DNA of 27,083 nucleotides, taken from contig JAEYOQ010000029.1 in NCBI GenBank assembly GCA_023411555.1, positions 1 to 27,083 on the forward strand. The letters are read 5' to 3'. Of this stretch, positions 24,719 to 27,083 are shown piece by piece; positions within the stretch are counted from its first letter, which is position 1, and every line of letters starts with the position of its first letter. The stretch is from Bacillota bacterium. Its GTDB lineage: Bacteria; Bacillota; Clostridia; Lachnospirales; Lachnospiraceae. Below the pieces are notes generated by a model, which searched no databases, was not told where the DNA came from, and was given only the letters and a program-made list of their open reading frames with translations. Position numbers and translations under genes: made by a program.

Positions 24719-25071
24719 GTGATGTGTCTGGCGTGTCCAAGATTTTTCTGATAACCGGGCGCACAGACATGAGGAAAAGCTTCGACGGATTGATGTCGAT
24801 TATCCGTGATACCTATGATCTGGATCCTTATGCCAAAGTACTTTACCTCTTTTGTGGAAGAGACTGCAGAAAACTGAAAGCACTTTACTTTGATAGAGAT
24901 GGTTTTGTTCTTATGCAAAAGAGGCTGGATGGATATGGGAGATTTAAATGGCCTCGAAATGCATCCGAAGCAAGACTACTCAGTAGGCAGGAATTTCGAT
25001 GGCTTATGGAGGGACTTGATATTGATCAGCCAAAAGCAATCCGTCCCTTACCAACTGTTAAGGATTACTGA
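24712..25071 (+). CDS. tnpB: IS66 accessory protein TnpB
   Basis: The 119-residue IS66 Orf2 protein. Diagnostic stretch ITGRTDMRKSFDGLMSII, then LFCGRDCRKLKALYFDRDGF and KRLDGYGRFKWP. This is the IS66 TnpB, not the RNA-guided nuclease of the same name found in IS200/IS605 elements. It starts inside the end of tnpA (ATG at 24712) and stops at 25071. Unlike compact IS66 elements, about 300 bp separate it from tnpC. Confidence 0.93.
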   Translation: MLGDVSGVSKIFLITGRTDMRKSFDGLMSIIRDTYDLDPYAKVLYLFCGRDCRKLKALYFDRDGFVLMQKRLDGYGRFKWPRNASEARLLSRQEFRWLMEGLDIDQPKAIRPLPTVKDY

Positions 25072-25083
25072 TTTTTGTGCATT

Positions 25084-25191
25084 ATGGAGAATCTGAAAAA
25101 CTTTTTTCGATATCCTGTTATACTTTCAAAAGAAGATAATCCACAAGAGGTAAGATATCGGTTAGTAATTACACAGGAATCAGTCCGTTAG
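25084..25191 (+). CDS. Possible 35-residue ORF between tnpB and tnpC
   Basis: ATG at 25084, 12 bases after the tnpB stop, opens 35 codons beginning MENLKNFFRYPVILSKEDN and ending at TAG 25189-25191. No clear Shine-Dalgarno is present, but translation could be coupled to tnpB. The product resembles nothing I recognise. Its 3' half overlaps the first arms of the interleaved inverted repeats, so the open frame may be incidental. Confidence 0.3.
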   Translation: MENLKNFFRYPVILSKEDNPQEVRYRLVITQESVR

Positions 25192-25213
25192 ACTTCTTGT
25201 GGTGGATATCTTA
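25141..25213 (+). repeat. Interleaved inverted repeats in the tnpB-tnpC gap
   Basis: Arm A ccacaaga (25141-25148) and arm B taagatatc (25151-25159) are followed by A' tcttgtgg (25195-25202) and B' gatatctta (25205-25213). A pairs with A' and B with B', both perfectly, but the pairs cross. An RNA could form a pseudoknot or switch between two hairpins. The rest of the 302-base gap 25072-25373 shows no other feature apart from the small ORF and the tnpC ribosome binding site. Confidence 0.5.
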
Positions 25214-25373
25214 TCTGATTTTCTTATATAAAAGCCATTTTGTTAAGAGTTTCAGGTAAAGTATCCACAAAACTACATTCGTCAAAATGCCAATACTTTC
25301 AAATGGCGTATTTGCAAGAATTCCTTTGATTTCTTATAATGATAGTAACAAAATCAAGGGGAGGAGGAGCATT

Positions 25374-27041
25374 ATGCCAACCGATCAGCAACTGTTGATA
25401 CAGGTTCTTCTAAAAACGAATAAGGAACAAGAAAAAACAATCGAAGATCTTCGGTTGACCATCAGCTCTCTCGAAAAGACGATTATCAATCTGAATGAAA
25501 CCCTTGAGGAATTCAAGCGAAAGCTATTCGGGGTCTCCAGTGAGAAGGTTTTTTCTAATCAAGAAGGAACAGATGATATCGTTGAGGAGGAACCCAAACA
25601 ACAAATCGTCAAGGGGCATGTACGTAAAAGTAAGCCAAAATCGGTTCGAGCAGATCTCTACGATAAACTTCCCATCAAAGAAGTGAAGTGTGATGTGCCT
25701 CCTGAAGAAAGGAACTGCCCTGATTGTGATGCCCCCATGCAACATATGGGATACACTTTTGTTCGAGAAGAACTTCGTATCATTCCTGCGAAAGTAGTAC
25801 GTATACAGTATATGGCAGAAAAACTGATCTGTCCTTCCTGTAAAGAGGAAGATGATACAACCATCATCAAAGCAAAAGTACCTACTGCACTGATGCCACA
25901 CAGCCCAGGCTCTCCGGATATGGTAGCTACTGTTATGTATCAGAAAGTTTTTATGGATACCCCTTTCTATCGTCAGGAGAAGGACTGGAAAGAAAAAGGT
26001 GTCCCGCTAACAAGAAGTACAATGTCAAACTGGTTTAATACCAATACATTAACTTATCTATCACCAATCGCAGAACGGCTCCATCAGGAACTCGTCGTCA
26101 GAGAAGTGATTCATGTGGATGAAGTTCCCTGTCAAGTATTGCGCGAGGAAGGAAAAGCAGCTACTTCAAAATCATATATCTGGGTATATTTATCAGGAAG
26201 TGACGGAAAACCTCCTATCGTCCTATACGATTACAGGCCTGGACGTTCTGGCGATAATCCAATCGAATTCCTTGATGGATTCACAGGAATGATTCACTGT
26301 GATGGGTATTCTGCCTATGGAAGGATCCAGGATGTCGTTCTGATATGCTGCATGGCTCACTGTAGAAGAAAGTTCTACGAGGCAATTCCAGCAGAAAGAC
26401 GTAAGAGGTTAAAGCTACTTGACATCAATTCAGAGCAGAGCATTGATAATCCAGATGCAGAAGATATTGATTCTTCCAAAATCCTTCCGGCAGAAAGAGG
26501 GGTATTCCTCTGTAATAAGCTTTTCTTTCTTGAACGACAGTACAAAAATCTTACTGCTGATGAAAGAAAGGAGAAACGCCTGGAAACGGAAGTACCTATA
26601 TGGGAAGAATTCTGGAGTTGGCTGGATGCATTAACACCTACTGGTGGCAGCAAGTTAGAAAAAGCTGTCAACTACGCCATGAACCATAAAGAAGAACTCA
26701 TGAATTATCTTCTTGATGGCCGTTGTGAATTATCCAATAATGCAGCGGAAAGGAAAGTAAAGTCCTATGTCATGGCAAGAAAGAACTTCCTGTTTCATGG
26801 AACTGCAGATGGAGCCAATGCAAGTGCAATTGTCTTCAGCTTAGTTGAAACGGCCAGGGCAAACAATCTGAACGTTTTTCAGTACCTCTACACGTTGCTT
26901 CTTTATATGCCGGACTACAAAGATGAGCCCGCAGGCATAGATATGTTGCTACCGTGGAGCGATTTCATACAGAAAAACTGTTCGGGGATCACAGATACAG
27001 AAAATATCACACCAGAGAATAGAGGGAACCTTCCAATGTAG
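25374..27041 (+). CDS. tnpC: IS66 transposase TnpC (DDE)
   Basis: Catalytic transposase of the element, 555 residues. The start is the ATG at 25374, preceded by GGGGAGGAGGAG; the frame also extends to an ATG at 25287, but without comparable support. Domains in order: N-terminal coiled coil (about 10-60, LRLTISSLEKTIINLNETLE), the segment RKLFGVSSEKVF, an IS66 zinc-binding domain with CPDC and CPSC pairs (about 115-160), and the DDE domain with D249 in VIHVDEV, D310 in IHCDGYSAYGR and E459 in SNNAAERKVKSYVMARKNF. The C-terminal IS66 segment (VFSLVETARANNLN) is present. No frameshift or stop interrupts it, so it looks functional. Confidence 0.95.
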   Translation: MPTDQQLLIQVLLKTNKEQEKTIEDLRLTISSLEKTIINLNETLEEFKRKLFGVSSEKVFSNQEGTDDIVEEEPKQQIVKGHVRKSKPKSVRADLYDKLPIKEVKCDVPPEERNCPDCDAPMQHMGYTFVREELRIIPAKVVRIQYMAEKLICPSCKEEDDTTIIKAKVPTALMPHSPGSPDMVATVMYQKVFMDTPFYRQEKDWKEKGVPLTRSTMSNWFNTNTLTYLSPIAERLHQELVVREVIHVDEVPCQVLREEGKAATSKSYIWVYLSGSDGKPPIVLYDYRPGRSGDNPIEFLDGFTGMIHCDGYSAYGRIQDVVLICCMAHCRRKFYEAIPAERRKRLKLLDINSEQSIDNPDAEDIDSSKILPAERGVFLCNKLFFLERQYKNLTADERKEKRLETEVPIWEEFWSWLDALTPTGGSKLEKAVNYAMNHKEELMNYLLDGRCELSNNAAERKVKSYVMARKNFLFHGTADGANASAIVFSLVETARANNLNVFQYLYTLLLYMPDYKDEPAGIDMLLPWSDFIQKNCSGITDTENITPENRGNLPM

Positions 27042-27083
27042 GGTTCCTTACTTGGGGTGAACGCTATTTTATTTAGCGGATAC

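Larger units (their letters stand above)
24139..27083 (+). mobile_element. IS66-family insertion sequence
   Basis: Complete three-gene IS66-type element (tnpA, tnpB, tnpC). The predicted left end is gtatgcgataaataac (24139 on). The reverse complement of the last bases of the window begins gtatccgctaaataaa; the two agree at about 17 of 23 positions, as expected for imperfect terminal inverted repeats. That gives about 2945 bp, a fitting length. The right end coincides with the final base, 27083. The eight bases left of the element, taaacact (24131-24138), are the expected target duplication; the right copy lies outside the window. All three genes look intact, so it may be active. Confidence 0.75.

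Noticed and set aside
24712..25071. RNA-guided nuclease reading of the name TnpB
   Set aside because: The sequence is the short IS66 Orf2 protein, without the RuvC-like domain of the IS200/IS605 nuclease.
25287..25373. 29-codon N-terminal extension of TnpC
   Set aside because: The strong GGAGGAGGAG site points to the ATG at 25374, and the extension does not look like the family N-terminus.
1..27083. CRISPR arrays, tRNA or rRNA genes
   Set aside because: No regularly spaced direct repeats, no cloverleaf with a GTTC-type arm, and no rRNA-like stretches were seen in the gaps on either strand.

Overview
The window is AT-rich bacterial chromosome with strong Shine-Dalgarno sites. It carries a Gram-positive PolC polymerase in the pyrH-frr-uppS-cdsA-dxr-rseP-ispG-polC gene order, which points to Bacillota, class Clostridia. 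A plant-polysaccharide-using member of the Lachnospirales is my best guess; this is inference from gene content, not a database match. Almost every gene lies on the minus strand. Only the AraC regulator and the right-hand insertion sequence read on the plus strand.

Positions 1-11363 hold the housekeeping cluster, read right to left: UMP kinase (pyrH), ribosome recycling factor (frr), undecaprenyl diphosphate synthase (uppS), CDP-diglyceride synthase (cdsA), DXP reductoisomerase (dxr), site-2 protease (rseP), HMBPP synthase (ispG), and DNA polymerase III PolC, whose C-terminus runs off the left edge. It combines isoprenoid precursor supply, the lipid carrier for cell wall synthesis, phospholipid synthesis and replication. 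dxr appears to have its own promoter behind a strong hairpin.

Positions 11699-13660 hold two envelope genes: a bactofilin with a long acidic N-terminus and a membrane-anchored polysaccharide deacetylase.

Positions 14052-23780 are an accessory carbohydrate region. From right to left: a plus-strand AraC regulator; then, divergently, a lactonase-like amidohydrolase, a glucose-dehydrogenase-like MDR protein, a zinc alcohol/polyol dehydrogenase, a FucU-type mutarotase and a GH120-like beta-xylosidase. After these come a DUF2726 protein with no clear start codon, a leftover AraC C-terminus, and a pair of amidohydrolases, one with metal ligands and one that has lost them. Mutarotase, sugar dehydrogenase and lactonase together suggest an oxidative, non-phosphorylative route for a free sugar. 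No transporter, dehydratase or aldolase lies in the window. Two 17-bp-scale palindromes in the gaps of this cluster look like operators.

Positions 24139-27083 are an IS66-family insertion sequence (tnpA, tnpB, tnpC). Its predicted right terminal repeat ends exactly at the last base of the window. The gap between tnpB and tnpC is about 300 bp and contains a 35-codon ORF and two interleaved inverted repeats. I found no tRNA, rRNA or CRISPR array.
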